Origin: Methanobacterium sp.
Lineage (GTDB): Archaea; Methanobacteriota; Methanobacteria; Methanobacteriales; Methanobacteriaceae
Assembly: GCA_003151535.1 (NCBI GenBank)
Contig: PLXT01000061.1
Coordinates: 1 to 22,968 of the forward strand
Direction of reading: 5' to 3'
DNA: 22,968 bases
Part shown: positions 13,886 to 22,492 of the stretch, one piece after another
Numbering within the stretch: the first letter of the stretch is position 1
Layout of the letters: every line of letters begins with the position of its first letter
The notes under the pieces: model-generated
The model's database searches: none
What the model was told of the DNA's origin: nothing
Seen by the model: only the letters and a program-made list of their open reading frames with translations
Made by a program: the position numbers and the translations under genes

Positions 13886-15604
13886 GTGTTATGGATTATT
13901 AAAATATTTATTCTGTTATTATCATCTATCAAAACAGTTGGCAATCCTAAAAAGTTGACTGTTTCGGTGATAATCCCAGCTTACAATGAAGAAAAAACAG
14001 TAGCTAAAGTTGTGGGGGTTGTAAAATCTTTAAACTACATTAAAGAGGTTATTGTAGTTAATGATGGATCATCTGATCAGACAGCCCAAAATGCATTGGA
14101 TGCTGGTGCAATGGTAATTAACCACTCCAAAAATAAAGGGAAAGGTGCAGCCATAAAAACTGGTTTCAAGAATTCTAAAGGAGATATAGTAGTATTTTTA
14201 GATGCAGATCTACATAATTTGACTAAAAATCAAGTTAATAACATTATTACACCTATAATGAGTGGAGAAGCCGATATTACCAAGACCAAATTTAAGAGGG
14301 AAGCTGGAAGGGTTACAGAACTGACAGCAAAACCCCTTTTGAACTTTTTCTTTCCTGAGATAAAATTTGATCAACCACTTAGCGGGCAGTTTGCAGCTAA
14401 AAGATCGTTTTTGAACAAAATAAAGCTAGAAGACGATTATGGTGTTGATGTTGGAATTGTTTTAGATGCTGATGTAATGGGAATGAAAGTTAAGGAAGTT
14501 GACATTGGGAAAATCGAACATGTTTTATCATCACTAACCGAGTTAAATATTGTTGCTAACGAAGTTGTAAGAACAATAGTGGATCGTGCTACAGCATACG
14601 GAAGGATCACCATGATCGATTCCCTTGGACAATACATAAGAATGGAAATCCTTGGACTTTCCCTTGCATCCCTGGGTATTTTCGCCATATTTTTTATTAG
14701 ATTTGTGTCATTAACAATTGGGGTGCTAATTTCAAGTATAGGCGTGATAATTGCCATGTATTATATTGTGAAGATCATAAGAATCTCTTACAATGTTTTC
14801 TCTAGAACAGATGGCAGCATGAGAAATTTGAAAACATTTCTTAAAATGCACTCCCCTATTATTGTTTCTGGATTGATACTCCTTGCAATGATATCAACAC
14901 TATTAGGCTCTGTTCATGTTGATGGCGGTAAAGTATCGATTGAACCTAACTCTAGAAATCTTATAATATTCAATAACCCTGCTAATAATCAAACTGTAGA
15001 TGTTCGAGGTCCTTACACTATTGCTGCAAATGAAACTGGATATTCATCTATTAACATGCCTACTGAAGCTCTTGCCACTTTAGAGCTTAACTATGGTGAT
15101 TCGATCTACATAGGTGATGTAAAATATTCGGTTAATCAGACCGTCCCGGGTGAAGAGAATATAATGAGGTTACCCCCTGCTGCAAGGAATGTATTGGGAC
15201 TTAATATAGGTGATGTAATAAGTGATGGAGACATCCGAAATAGGTTTAATAATTTTTATGCTGAGAAAGCTCTGCCAGTAACAGGAAATACAAGTCAGCT
15301 AAATATAACTGAAGGAGTACTATTAAAAAGTGAAATGTCGAATACAAATGGTAGAATTGTAAACATATACCTGAACAATGTTGAAGTTTCAAGTACCATG
15401 GGAATATTGACTAATGGAACGTACGAAATTTACATAAATGGTGTTGCCTACAAGGCCATAACCTACAACCCTAACAGTATAACTAACACTTATTATGTTC
15501 AATCAGGAAGCAACAATTTTAAAATAGAAATAGGACCACCTGTTGTCACTGATATGCAGTTTGCAAATTCAAATACTGGAAAGTTTTTAAACTTTGTGTA
15601 TTAG
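13886..15604 (+). CDS. Membrane-anchored family 2 glycosyltransferase with large extracytoplasmic C-terminal domain
   Basis: GT2 (GT-A fold) transferase: VSVIIPAYNEE, VVNDGSSDQT and the metal-binding FLDADLHN are all visible, followed by PLSGQFAAKR and VDVGIVLDADVMG, resembling archaeal synthases of dolichyl-P-sugars or glucosyl-3-phosphoglycerate. After the catalytic domain (about 25-240) come two membrane helices (about 255-296), a short loop and a third helix (about 324-342). A C-terminal region of about 225 residues with six N-x-S/T sequons follows, probably outside the cell. That region contains two copies of a swapped-hairpin-like pattern (MPTEALATLELNYGD and LPPAARNVLGLNIGD). GTG at 13886 is chosen for SD GAGGTG six bases upstream; ATG at 13838 adds 16 residues without SD. 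Donor and acceptor unknown. Confidence 0.85.
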   Translation: MLWIIKIFILLLSSIKTVGNPKKLTVSVIIPAYNEEKTVAKVVGVVKSLNYIKEVIVVNDGSSDQTAQNALDAGAMVINHSKNKGKGAAIKTGFKNSKGDIVVFLDADLHNLTKNQVNNIITPIMSGEADITKTKFKREAGRVTELTAKPLLNFFFPEIKFDQPLSGQFAAKRSFLNKIKLEDDYGVDVGIVLDADVMGMKVKEVDIGKIEHVLSSLTELNIVANEVVRTIVDRATAYGRITMIDSLGQYIRMEILGLSLASLGIFAIFFIRFVSLTIGVLISSIGVIIAMYYIVKIIRISYNVFSRTDGSMRNLKTFLKMHSPIIVSGLILLAMISTLLGSVHVDGGKVSIEPNSRNLIIFNNPANNQTVDVRGPYTIAANETGYSSINMPTEALATLELNYGDSIYIGDVKYSVNQTVPGEENIMRLPPAARNVLGLNIGDVISDGDIRNRFNNFYAEKALPVTGNTSQLNITEGVLLKSEMSNTNGRIVNIYLNNVEVSSTMGILTNGTYEIYINGVAYKAITYNPNSITNTYYVQSGSNNFKIEIGPPVVTDMQFANSNTGKFLNFVY

Positions 15605-15612
15605 CTGCTTTG

Positions 15613-15637
15613 TAAAAAATAAAAAAAAATAAAAAAA
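15613..15637 (-). terminator. Oligo-T terminator of the mmp11 transcript
   Basis: On the - strand three T runs (7, 9 and 6) separated by single A residues begin nine bases after the marker 11 stop, in the 42-base gap to the convergent glycosyltransferase gene. This is a strong archaeal termination signal for the - strand. Confidence 0.55.
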
Positions 15638-15646
15638 GTAGTAAAA

Positions 15647-16579
15647 TTAGTAGTAAAGTTTCACGGCTTCCTCTAGATCATTGTAAAGTCCAAGTGCTGC
15701 AAGGGCCCCTATTTCTCCTGGCGCCCCTGTAACTTGAACAAGTTGCACCCCTACTTCTTTTGCTGTTTTTTCGGCATCTTCTACTGTCATCATAGACTTT
15801 TTTGTATTTTCAGCATATTCTCGAAGCTTTTTTGGTACGCTAAACCCATCAATAACGGCAATAGCAGTTTTATCCGAGAGAGTATCTTTTTTAAGGAGTT
15901 GCCGTGTTTTTTCAATTAGTTCATCCCTTCTTCCAGGTTCGACAGCAAACACAAGGGCTATGGCAACACAATTTTGAGTCTTATTCGGATTATGAGGGTA
16001 TAGTTGACATGTTACATGGTCTAGATATTCAAATCCCATTTGTGCAAGTTCATTTCCAACATTGTTTGCCAGTGTCCAAGTTGCCCCTTCCTGTTTGGTG
16101 TCGGTATCATCAATTCCTATAACAACCTTCTGAAGTTTGGGCGTTACTACAGCGGCTCTACCCACCTTTGAACCTCCACCTATGTCATAAAGCTCAACAC
16201 GTTTAACACCCTGTGCCATTCCCCTACACATAGCAGCGCCTACACCAGCCCCTGCTAGTCCTGCATGTACGACTTTTACCTCGTCGTCTTCAACTGTGAC
16301 TTTTTCTATTCCTGCAGCAGAAAAACTTGGTTTAAGAGTCATATCGGCCTTACCCACCTTAAGGTAGTATGTATGTCTATCCCCATCTCTTTTAGAGTCC
16401 ATTACAAGGTCACTAGTTCGCTTATACTGGTAAACCATCCATTCAGACCCTGCAACACATGGGTGAAACTCAATTAATTCCACCCTATCATCATCCACCA
16501 TGGTTATTACCTTTTTATAAGGTGTGATCCATGGATCTTTAAATTTAGTTTTTAAATCATCCGGGGTTAATATTTCCAT
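15647..16579 (-). CDS. Methanogenesis marker protein 11
   Basis: A 310-residue protein of the methanogenesis marker 11 family, found essentially only in methanogens and close relatives; function not established. N-terminal part contains FHPCVAGSEWMVYQYKR. The middle has Gly/Ala-rich segments (HAGLAGAGVGAAMCRGMAQG, YDIGGGSKVGRAAVV). Residues 155-170 carry GIDDTDTKQEGATWTL, which closely resembles the GIDDTDS motif of TiaS, the tRNA-Ile agmatidine synthetase, suggesting nucleotide or RNA binding. The C-terminus ends in TGAPGEIGALAALGLY. SD GGAGAT lies six bases before ATG. It is downstream of ribH on the same strand, with a 145-base gap that probably holds its own promoter. Confidence 0.9.
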   Translation of the reverse strand: MEILTPDDLKTKFKDPWITPYKKVITMVDDDRVELIEFHPCVAGSEWMVYQYKRTSDLVMDSKRDGDRHTYYLKVGKADMTLKPSFSAAGIEKVTVEDDEVKVVHAGLAGAGVGAAMCRGMAQGVKRVELYDIGGGSKVGRAAVVTPKLQKVVIGIDDTDTKQEGATWTLANNVGNELAQMGFEYLDHVTCQLYPHNPNKTQNCVAIALVFAVEPGRRDELIEKTRQLLKKDTLSDKTAIAVIDGFSVPKKLREYAENTKKSMMTVEDAEKTAKEVGVQLVQVTGAPGEIGALAALGLYNDLEEAVKLYY

Positions 16580-16703
16580 TCATAAATCTCCAGAATTTTT
16601 TTAAATAGTTCTTTAGCATGTTGTCAATAGATTGTTTTCAAAGCTAAATAGTTTTATTATATTTAAAAAAGTTTCATGTAATAAAAAAATTGTGATATAA
16701 ACT

Positions 16704-16712
16704 AAAAAAAAA
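16704..16712 (-). terminator. T9 terminator after ribH
   Basis: Nine consecutive T residues on the - strand start 12 bases after the ribH stop codon. Confidence 0.5.
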
Positions 16713-16724
16713 TTAAATTTTATA

Positions 16725-17135
16725 TTATTGAAGTCTATCAAACATTTTGACAGCTGCTTCAACTGCTCTTTTACCGAAATCGATACGCTGGTGAGCCTCG
16801 AGCCTTGTCATTTTTGGACCAGATATTCCTAATGTAACTGGTTTGTTGTAATCCAATGAAAGATCCGTAATTTTACGTGATGCATGTTGGATAACAATTT
16901 CATCATGAGCAGTTGCACCCTCTATAACAGCACCTATTGTTACTACTGCATCAATTTCATCCTGCTCAAGGAGGTTTTTAATTGCTAGTGGCATGTCAAA
17001 AACACCAGGTACTGCTATAACCTTGGTTATTTCAGAATCTAGAAATTTTGCATGTTCTTTTGCAAGTTCTAACATCATATGAGTTATATCGTAGTTAAAT
17101 TCTGATACTACTGCCCCAATCCTAACTTTTACCAT
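16725..17135 (-). CDS. ribH: 6,7-dimethyl-8-ribityllumazine synthase
   Basis: Condenses 5-amino-6-ribitylamino-uracil with dihydroxybutanone phosphate, the penultimate riboflavin step; in methanogens the pyrimidine precursor is also used for coenzyme F420. The 136-residue length is typical of archaeal RibH. Visible: substrate-stacking aromatic in SEFNYDI (Phe13), AVPGVFDMPLA, GAVIEGATAHDEIV with the catalytic His77, and C-terminal RLEAHQRIDFGKRAVEAA. SD-like GGAGAGTGG precedes ATG. It is the last of the run leuC-leuD-leuB-csd-small ORF on the - strand but has a convincing TATA box of its own. Confidence 0.95.
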   Translation of the reverse strand: MVKVRIGAVVSEFNYDITHMMLELAKEHAKFLDSEITKVIAVPGVFDMPLAIKNLLEQDEIDAVVTIGAVIEGATAHDEIVIQHASRKITDLSLDYNKPVTLGISGPKMTRLEAHQRIDFGKRAVEAAVKMFDRLQ

Positions 17136-17201
17136 TTTATACCACTCTCCAATCAGTAAAGTTATCTAATTTATTAAATCCCAAATAACAGATTAAAATT
17201 A

Positions 17202-17215
17202 TATTTTATATAAAA
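17202..17215 (-). promoter_or_regulatory. TATA box of ribH
   Basis: TTTTATATAAAATA on the - strand matches the archaeal TATA consensus and lies about 70 bases before the ribH start, predicting a transcript start near 17183 with a leader of roughly 48 bases that includes the SD. Confidence 0.5.
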
Positions 17216-17242
17216 TTTTAAACCATCTAATGATTTTTCTGC

Positions 17243-17326
17243 TTAAACTATGCTTATTATAGCCGCAATTGAACTTATAACCATTATTAGAATTATAAAT
17301 ATTGCAATGTATTGTGCTCTGGTCAT
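17243..17326 (-). CDS. 27-residue single-span membrane peptide
   Basis: A small ORF four bases behind the cysteine desulfurase stop. Its SD GGAGAT is embedded in the last codons of that gene with seven bases to the ATG, so translation is probably coupled. The peptide begins MTRAQYIAIFII and continues as one hydrophobic helix rich in Ile, Val, Ala and Ser up to the TAA, with a single positive residue near the N-terminus. It has no visible cysteines or recognisable family. Support comes from the ideal SD and its coherent transmembrane pattern; it may be a small regulatory or assembly peptide, or chance, as the region is AT-rich and Ile codons are cheap. Confidence 0.55.
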   Translation of the reverse strand: MTRAQYIAIFIILIMVISSIAAIISIV

Positions 17327-17330
17327 TTTT

Positions 17331-18539
17331 TTAATCTCCGAAAAACTTAGAAATTTCCCTCAATGTTTCACCAAATATCTCTATTTCTTCTTTGGTATTA
17401 TAATAATGTACAGATGCCCTCACAGTGCCTCCAAGTTTGAATGCTCCTATATGTCGTATTGCCGGGATTGCACAGTGGTGACCGCTTCTCACACAAATAT
17501 TTTTCAATTCATCTAGTATCTTTGCTACATCATGTGCATTTACACCATCTATATTGAAGGCAACTATACCATAAATATTTTCTGGACTTCCATATACAAT
17601 TGTGTTTCCTATATCGTTGATCTCTTGAAATAACTGAGCTGTAAGTTTTTTGCTATGATTTTCAATCTTATCCATTCCAATTCTTTTAATATAATCTACT
17701 GCAGTCCCTAACCCAATAACACCTGCAATATTCTGAGTTCCACCTTCAAACCTAGCAGGAACATCTTCTAGAGAGAATTCTCCCTCAGAAACATCTATAA
17801 CGGTTCCTCCACCCAAGTTCATTGGTTCAAGTTTTTCCGCAGACTCATCACTGCAATAAAGAAATCCAGTCCCAATTGGGCCGAGTAATCCTTTATGACC
17901 AGGGAAGGACACAAAATCGGCATTAGTTTCTTTAACATTCAGTTCCATATGCCCAGCCGACTGTGCAGCATCTATCAGATAAAGAACGTCGTTTTCATCT
18001 GCAATTTTGCCTATATCATTTACTGGTTGCACAGATCCTATTGCATTTGAAACATGAGTGGTTGTTATGAGTTTAGTATTTGCATCAACTGCTGATTCTA
18101 TATCAGCAACGTCTACAATACCATATTCATCGGCTGTTACGACTTTTAATTCGACACCCCGTTTTTTGAGGTTCAACCATGGAATAAAATTGGAATGATG
18201 TTCAATGTTGGGTACTATTATGGAGTCTCCCTTCTTAAAATCAAGTCCATTTGCAACTAGGTTAATTGCTTCTGTTGTGTTTTTGGTGAATATTACTTCT
18301 GATGGACTACAACCAATAAACTTTGAAATTCGAGATCTAGCTCCCTCAAATTCTTTGGTTGCTTTAACTGCCATTCTATATGCTCCTCTACCAGTGTTTG
18401 AATTGTATTTGTAGAAATAATCGCACATTGCTTCAACAACTGGTTTAGGGGTAGGGGTAGTACTTGCTGCGTCTAAATAGATTACTTCTTCAAGTAGGGG
18501 AATGTCTGCCCTAATATCAACATTGGCACTGTTTTCCAT
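17331..18539 (-). CDS. Cysteine desulfurase, SufS-like
   Basis: PLP enzyme that takes sulfur from cysteine to form a protein persulfide, feeding Fe-S cluster, thiamine or tRNA thiolation pathways. The 402-residue protein has the class V aminotransferase fold: NIEHHSN (His that stacks on PLP), IDAAQSAGH (Asp binding the pyridine nitrogen), SFPGHKGLLGP (PLP lysine, Lys216), ARFEGGTQNI, and the SufS-type catalytic cysteine in RSGHHCAIP (Cys356). ATG at 18539 is used because GGAG sits seven bases upstream; the ATG six bases earlier is only one base from the SD. No adjacent sufU/sufBC is in the window. The 27-residue peptide and ribH lie downstream. Confidence 0.93.
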   Translation of the reverse strand: MENSANVDIRADIPLLEEVIYLDAASTTPTPKPVVEAMCDYFYKYNSNTGRGAYRMAVKATKEFEGARSRISKFIGCSPSEVIFTKNTTEAINLVANGLDFKKGDSIIVPNIEHHSNFIPWLNLKKRGVELKVVTADEYGIVDVADIESAVDANTKLITTTHVSNAIGSVQPVNDIGKIADENDVLYLIDAAQSAGHMELNVKETNADFVSFPGHKGLLGPIGTGFLYCSDESAEKLEPMNLGGGTVIDVSEGEFSLEDVPARFEGGTQNIAGVIGLGTAVDYIKRIGMDKIENHSKKLTAQLFQEINDIGNTIVYGSPENIYGIVAFNIDGVNAHDVAKILDELKNICVRSGHHCAIPAIRHIGAFKLGGTVRASVHYYNTKEEIEIFGETLREISKFFGD

Positions 18540-18696
18540 GTTCATGCTCCAGATTTTAGTTTCAGATTATTATCTAACTATATTCTATTTTTCTATAATT
18601 TTAATCTTCTAAATAAATGATCCTAATGAAATATATATTCAATAAACTTGACTACTTATTTTTTAAAAAAAATATTGAAATGACCAATTAAATTAA

Positions 18697-19686
<990 letters not shown>

Positions 19687-19785
19687 AAAAACACCATTTT
19701 TTAAATTCTAATCTTAATATTATTTATTCACACAAGTTCACAATTGAACTTTTAATTTTAATCCCCTGCTTCCAATATAACCAGT

Positions 19786-20286
19786 CTATTCATCTTTTAT
19801 TTCATCTAGGTGGTTTTTAAGGAAGTTTATTAATCCGCCTTCTTCCATTATTCCCAACATGAAATCAGGTAGAGGTTTAATTTCAAACTCTTCACTAGTA
19901 TTTAAATCCTTTAAAATACCTTCATCAATATTTATATCTACTATATCACCCTCAGAGATGTGTCCTGAGATTTCTTTGGATTCTATTAAGGGCAGTCCTA
20001 TGTTTATTGAATTTCTGTAAAATATTCTTGCAAAGGACTCTGCTACTACCGCAGATATTCCTGCAGCTTTAATAGCTATAGGAGCGTGTTCCCTTGATGA
20101 TCCACAACCAAAGTTTTTGCCTGCAACTAGTATATCGCCTTTTTTAACTTTTTTTGAAAAATCGGGGTCGCATCCTTCCATTACACATGCAGCAAGTTCC
20201 TTTTCATCTCTTAGTACTAAATATCTTCCAGGTATGATTATATCAGTATCAACATCGTCTCCAAATTTCCAGACTTTTCCTTTCAT
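19786..20286 (-). CDS. leuD: 3-isopropylmalate dehydratase small subunit
   Basis: Small swivel subunit of isopropylmalate isomerase; it pairs with LeuC to interconvert 2- and 3-isopropylmalate. The 166-residue length is normal. Visible: VWKFGDDVDTDIIIPGRYL, GKNFGCGSSREHAPIA (substrate-phosphate/carboxylate-binding loop) and ESFARIFYRNSINIGLP. The specificity loop reads YLVL (22-25), close to YLVY of known IPM isomerase subunits and unlike the YLRT/YLKT type of homoaconitase (HacB/AksE). ATG at 20286 is used, preceded by GGATGTGG; the ATG four codons earlier (20298) is possible. leuC ends 60-70 bases upstream on the same strand. Confidence 0.9.
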   Translation of the reverse strand: MKGKVWKFGDDVDTDIIIPGRYLVLRDEKELAACVMEGCDPDFSKKVKKGDILVAGKNFGCGSSREHAPIAIKAAGISAVVAESFARIFYRNSINIGLPLIESKEISGHISEGDIVDINIDEGILKDLNTSEEFEIKPLPDFMLGIMEEGGLINFLKNHLDEIKDE

Positions 20287-20358
20287 GTTATTCCACATCC
20301 ATAAAATCAGTTATTTAATATAACTGTTAATTTTTTAAATTCTGTAAATAGATCTAAT

Positions 20359-21609
20359 TTATCGAGGATCTGTGATCTTTCCTGTGATTGCTGAAGCTGC
20401 TGCAACTGCTGCTGAACTAAGATAAACTTCTGCATCAGGGCTCCCCTGTCTTCCCTTGAAATTTCTATTGGAAGTAGAAAGGCTTACTTCACCAGGACCT
20501 ACGAGTCCAATATGTCCACCTAAACATGGTCCACAGCAGGGATTGCACACTAGAGCACCTGAATCTACAAAAGTTCTTAAAAGACCTTCATCCATTGCTT
20601 TAGAGTAAACTTCCCTCGAGGCGGGTATCACCAGCATTCTAATATTTTTAGATACTTCCTTCCCCTTCATGATCTTCGCGGCAGTACGGAGATCGCTTAA
20701 CCGCCCATTAGTACACGATCCAAGGAATACTTGGTCTATATGAGTACCTTCAACTTCTGAAACTGGTTTAACATTGTCCACATTATGAGGGCAAGCTATC
20801 TGTGGTTCAAGTTCATTTACATCCACATACATTGTTTCAAGAGACAGTGCGTCGCTGTCTGTTTTCATGATTTCATATGGTTTGGTTGATCTACCCTTCA
20901 AATAATTTATTGTTTTTTGATCTGGTTCAACCAGTCCAGATTTACCACCCATCTCTATTGCCATGTTACATAGAACCATCCTATCAGATATGGTCATGTT
21001 CCTAGTGGTTTCTCCACCAAATTCACAGGCTTTATAAGTAGCTCCATCGGCTCCAATTTTACCTATTATATCTAGTACTACATCCTTAGCAAATACATTT
21101 TCCTGTAATTTTCCAGTAATCTCGAATTTAATGGTTTCTGGAACCTTAAACCAAAGTTTTCCAGTTGCAAAAACCATTGCCATATCCGTTGATCCTATTC
21201 CTGTAGCAAAGGCCCCTAATGCTCCGTGTGTGCAAGTATGGGAATCTGTACCTACAACGACTTCTCCAGGTACTACATGTCCTTTTTCAGGTAGAACTTG
21301 GTGACATACACCCTCTCTGACATCGTAAAAATTGTGAATTCCCTGTTCCTTTACAAATTTCCGCATTATCATGTGATTTTTTGCTGCATCGATTGAGTCA
21401 GCTGGAACTTGATGATCGAAGACTATTACAATTTTCTCTGGATCCCATACTTCCTTAAGCCCTATCTTCTCGAATGATTCTACTGATAACGGTCCAGTTA
21501 AATCATGGGTCATGGCAACATCAATATTTGCCATTATTATTTCTCCAGCTTCTGACTCTTTATTACCTGAAGCTTTTGCCAATATCTTCTCTGCCATTGT
21601 CATTGCCAT
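20359..21609 (-). CDS. leuC: 3-isopropylmalate dehydratase large subunit
   Basis: Aconitase-family [4Fe-4S] subunit, 416 residues, the archaeal size class. Visible: DHQVPADSIDAAKNH, VVVGTDSHTCTHGALGAFATGIGSTD split over 119-143, the first cluster cysteine in FLGSCTNGR (Cys299), and the pair in CCGPC (Cys359, Cys362). The C-terminal NRNFKGRQGSP is the anion-binding segment. SD GGAG lies eight bases before ATG. Partner leuD follows directly. A homoaconitase (HacA/AksD) role in coenzyme B synthesis cannot be excluded from LeuC alone; the LeuD loop argues for leucine synthesis. A MarR-type regulator gene ends 54 bases upstream on the same strand. Confidence 0.92.
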   Translation of the reverse strand: MAMTMAEKILAKASGNKESEAGEIIMANIDVAMTHDLTGPLSVESFEKIGLKEVWDPEKIVIVFDHQVPADSIDAAKNHMIMRKFVKEQGIHNFYDVREGVCHQVLPEKGHVVPGEVVVGTDSHTCTHGALGAFATGIGSTDMAMVFATGKLWFKVPETIKFEITGKLQENVFAKDVVLDIIGKIGADGATYKACEFGGETTRNMTISDRMVLCNMAIEMGGKSGLVEPDQKTINYLKGRSTKPYEIMKTDSDALSLETMYVDVNELEPQIACPHNVDNVKPVSEVEGTHIDQVFLGSCTNGRLSDLRTAAKIMKGKEVSKNIRMLVIPASREVYSKAMDEGLLRTFVDSGALVCNPCCGPCLGGHIGLVGPGEVSLSTSNRNFKGRQGSPDAEVYLSSAAVAAASAITGKITDPR

Positions 21610-21663
21610 TTAAATTACTCCTTTATTCATTTCTTCAATTATTAGGATATTTGTTTATATAAT

Positions 21664-22089
21664 TCATAGATTTAGAACTGTGATCTTATCAACAATTTTA
21701 ATGAAACTTTCAACCTCTTGTGGGTTTAAAATATCTATAATTTTTTTAATTGTATTTTGATGAACCTGCTTATGCATTCTCATGATATCTTTACCTTTTG
21801 AAGTTAGTTTAAGGAAATAGAAACGCTTATCTGTATTTGATTGAATTTTTGTTACAATTTCAAGTTCTATTAGTTGGTTAATTGCTATCGAGATCGTAGA
21901 TTTTTTTAGTTCAAGTGTTTTTGATATTTCTGAAACACTGATCCCTTCATGTTTATCAATTAATTCAATATAGTACAGTTGTCTTAGAGTGTATTCCTTT
22001 AAATCTCCATTTAAAAGCTCTGTTTGAAACTTATGTATTAGTACGCTTAATTTATCCATTGATTCTACGAGTTCGAGCTCTTGATTCAT
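21664..22089 (-). CDS. MarR-family winged-helix transcription regulator
   Basis: DNA-binding protein of 141 residues with MarR layout: N-terminal dimerisation helix (ELELVESMDKLSVLIHKF), winged helix-turn-helix (GISVSEISKTLELKKSTIS recognition region, IQSNTDKRFYFLKLT wing) and C-terminal dimerisation helices. Effector unknown. ATG at 22089 is chosen, with SD-like GGGGG about nine bases upstream; the longer frame from TTG 22125 would put the operator inside the gene. It sits immediately upstream of leuC on the same strand, and its own promoter contains a 16-bp palindrome, so autoregulation and possibly control of the leuCDB genes by read-through are plausible inferences. Confidence 0.85.
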   Translation of the reverse strand: MNQELELVESMDKLSVLIHKFQTELLNGDLKEYTLRQLYYIELIDKHEGISVSEISKTLELKKSTISIAINQLIELEIVTKIQSNTDKRFYFLKLTSKGKDIMRMHKQVHQNTIKKIIDILNPQEVESFIKIVDKITVLNL

Positions 22090-22113
22090 TAATTTGTGCC
22101 CCCTAAGAATATA

Positions 22114-22129
22114 TAGTTTTATCAAACTA
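22114..22129. promoter_or_regulatory. Candidate MarR operator, 16-bp inverted repeat
   Basis: TAGTTT-TATC-AAACTA has perfect 6-base half-sites 25 bases before the marR start codon. A TATA-like element lies just upstream on the - strand (22132-22141, TTAATATAAT), predicting a transcript start near 22112. The palindrome would therefore fill the space between TATA box and start site, where binding blocks RNA polymerase recruitment. Size and symmetry fit MarR-family sites. Confidence 0.5.
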
Positions 22130-22492
22130 ACTATTATATTAATCTTACCATATTAATTCCATAAAAATAATATTAAATTTAATTAATTCAACCAACAACT
22201 GGATTTACTCTTTAATTCACAAAGAATATTAATATAATTTAATATAATTAAAAACAATTTTCGCTAAAAAACCACCAAAGAGAACCATGTATACTAGGAG
22301 ATTTAAATAATAAAAACTATATTTTAATGACAGTTATCAGAGTATAGTGAATACTTTGAAAAAAACTATTATCAGCACATTAATATTGTAAAATTTATTA
22401 ATTACCAAAATACAAATTAGTATTATTTTTTGTATATTAATCTTAAAATTAAATATAACATGGATGAGAAATATTGGAGTGAGGGAACCCAA
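22130..22492. other. Divergent intergenic region between marR and rpa
   Basis: Very AT-rich, with no ORF or RNA gene that I can support. Contents: the marR TATA element near 22132-22141; simple words such as AATATTAATATAATTTAATATAATTAAA (22228-22254 region); a 7-bp inverted repeat ATACAAA/TTTGTAT (22410-22416 and 22429-22435); and TGTATATTAA (22431-22440), a plausible rpa TATA box. An in-frame ATG at 22460 lies at the predicted transcript start of rpa. Confidence 0.4.

Noticed and set aside
17250..17516. 88-codon hydrophobic + strand frame over the desulfurase end
   Set aside because: Hydrophobicity mirrors the Ile/Val-rich - strand peptide; no SD, and most of it is antisense to the conserved desulfurase C-terminus.
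22228..22260. Short AT repeats that might be a CRISPR leader or replication origin repeats
   Set aside because: Words are simple A/T patterns without fixed unit length or spacers; no GC-containing origin recognition box or repeat array is seen near them.
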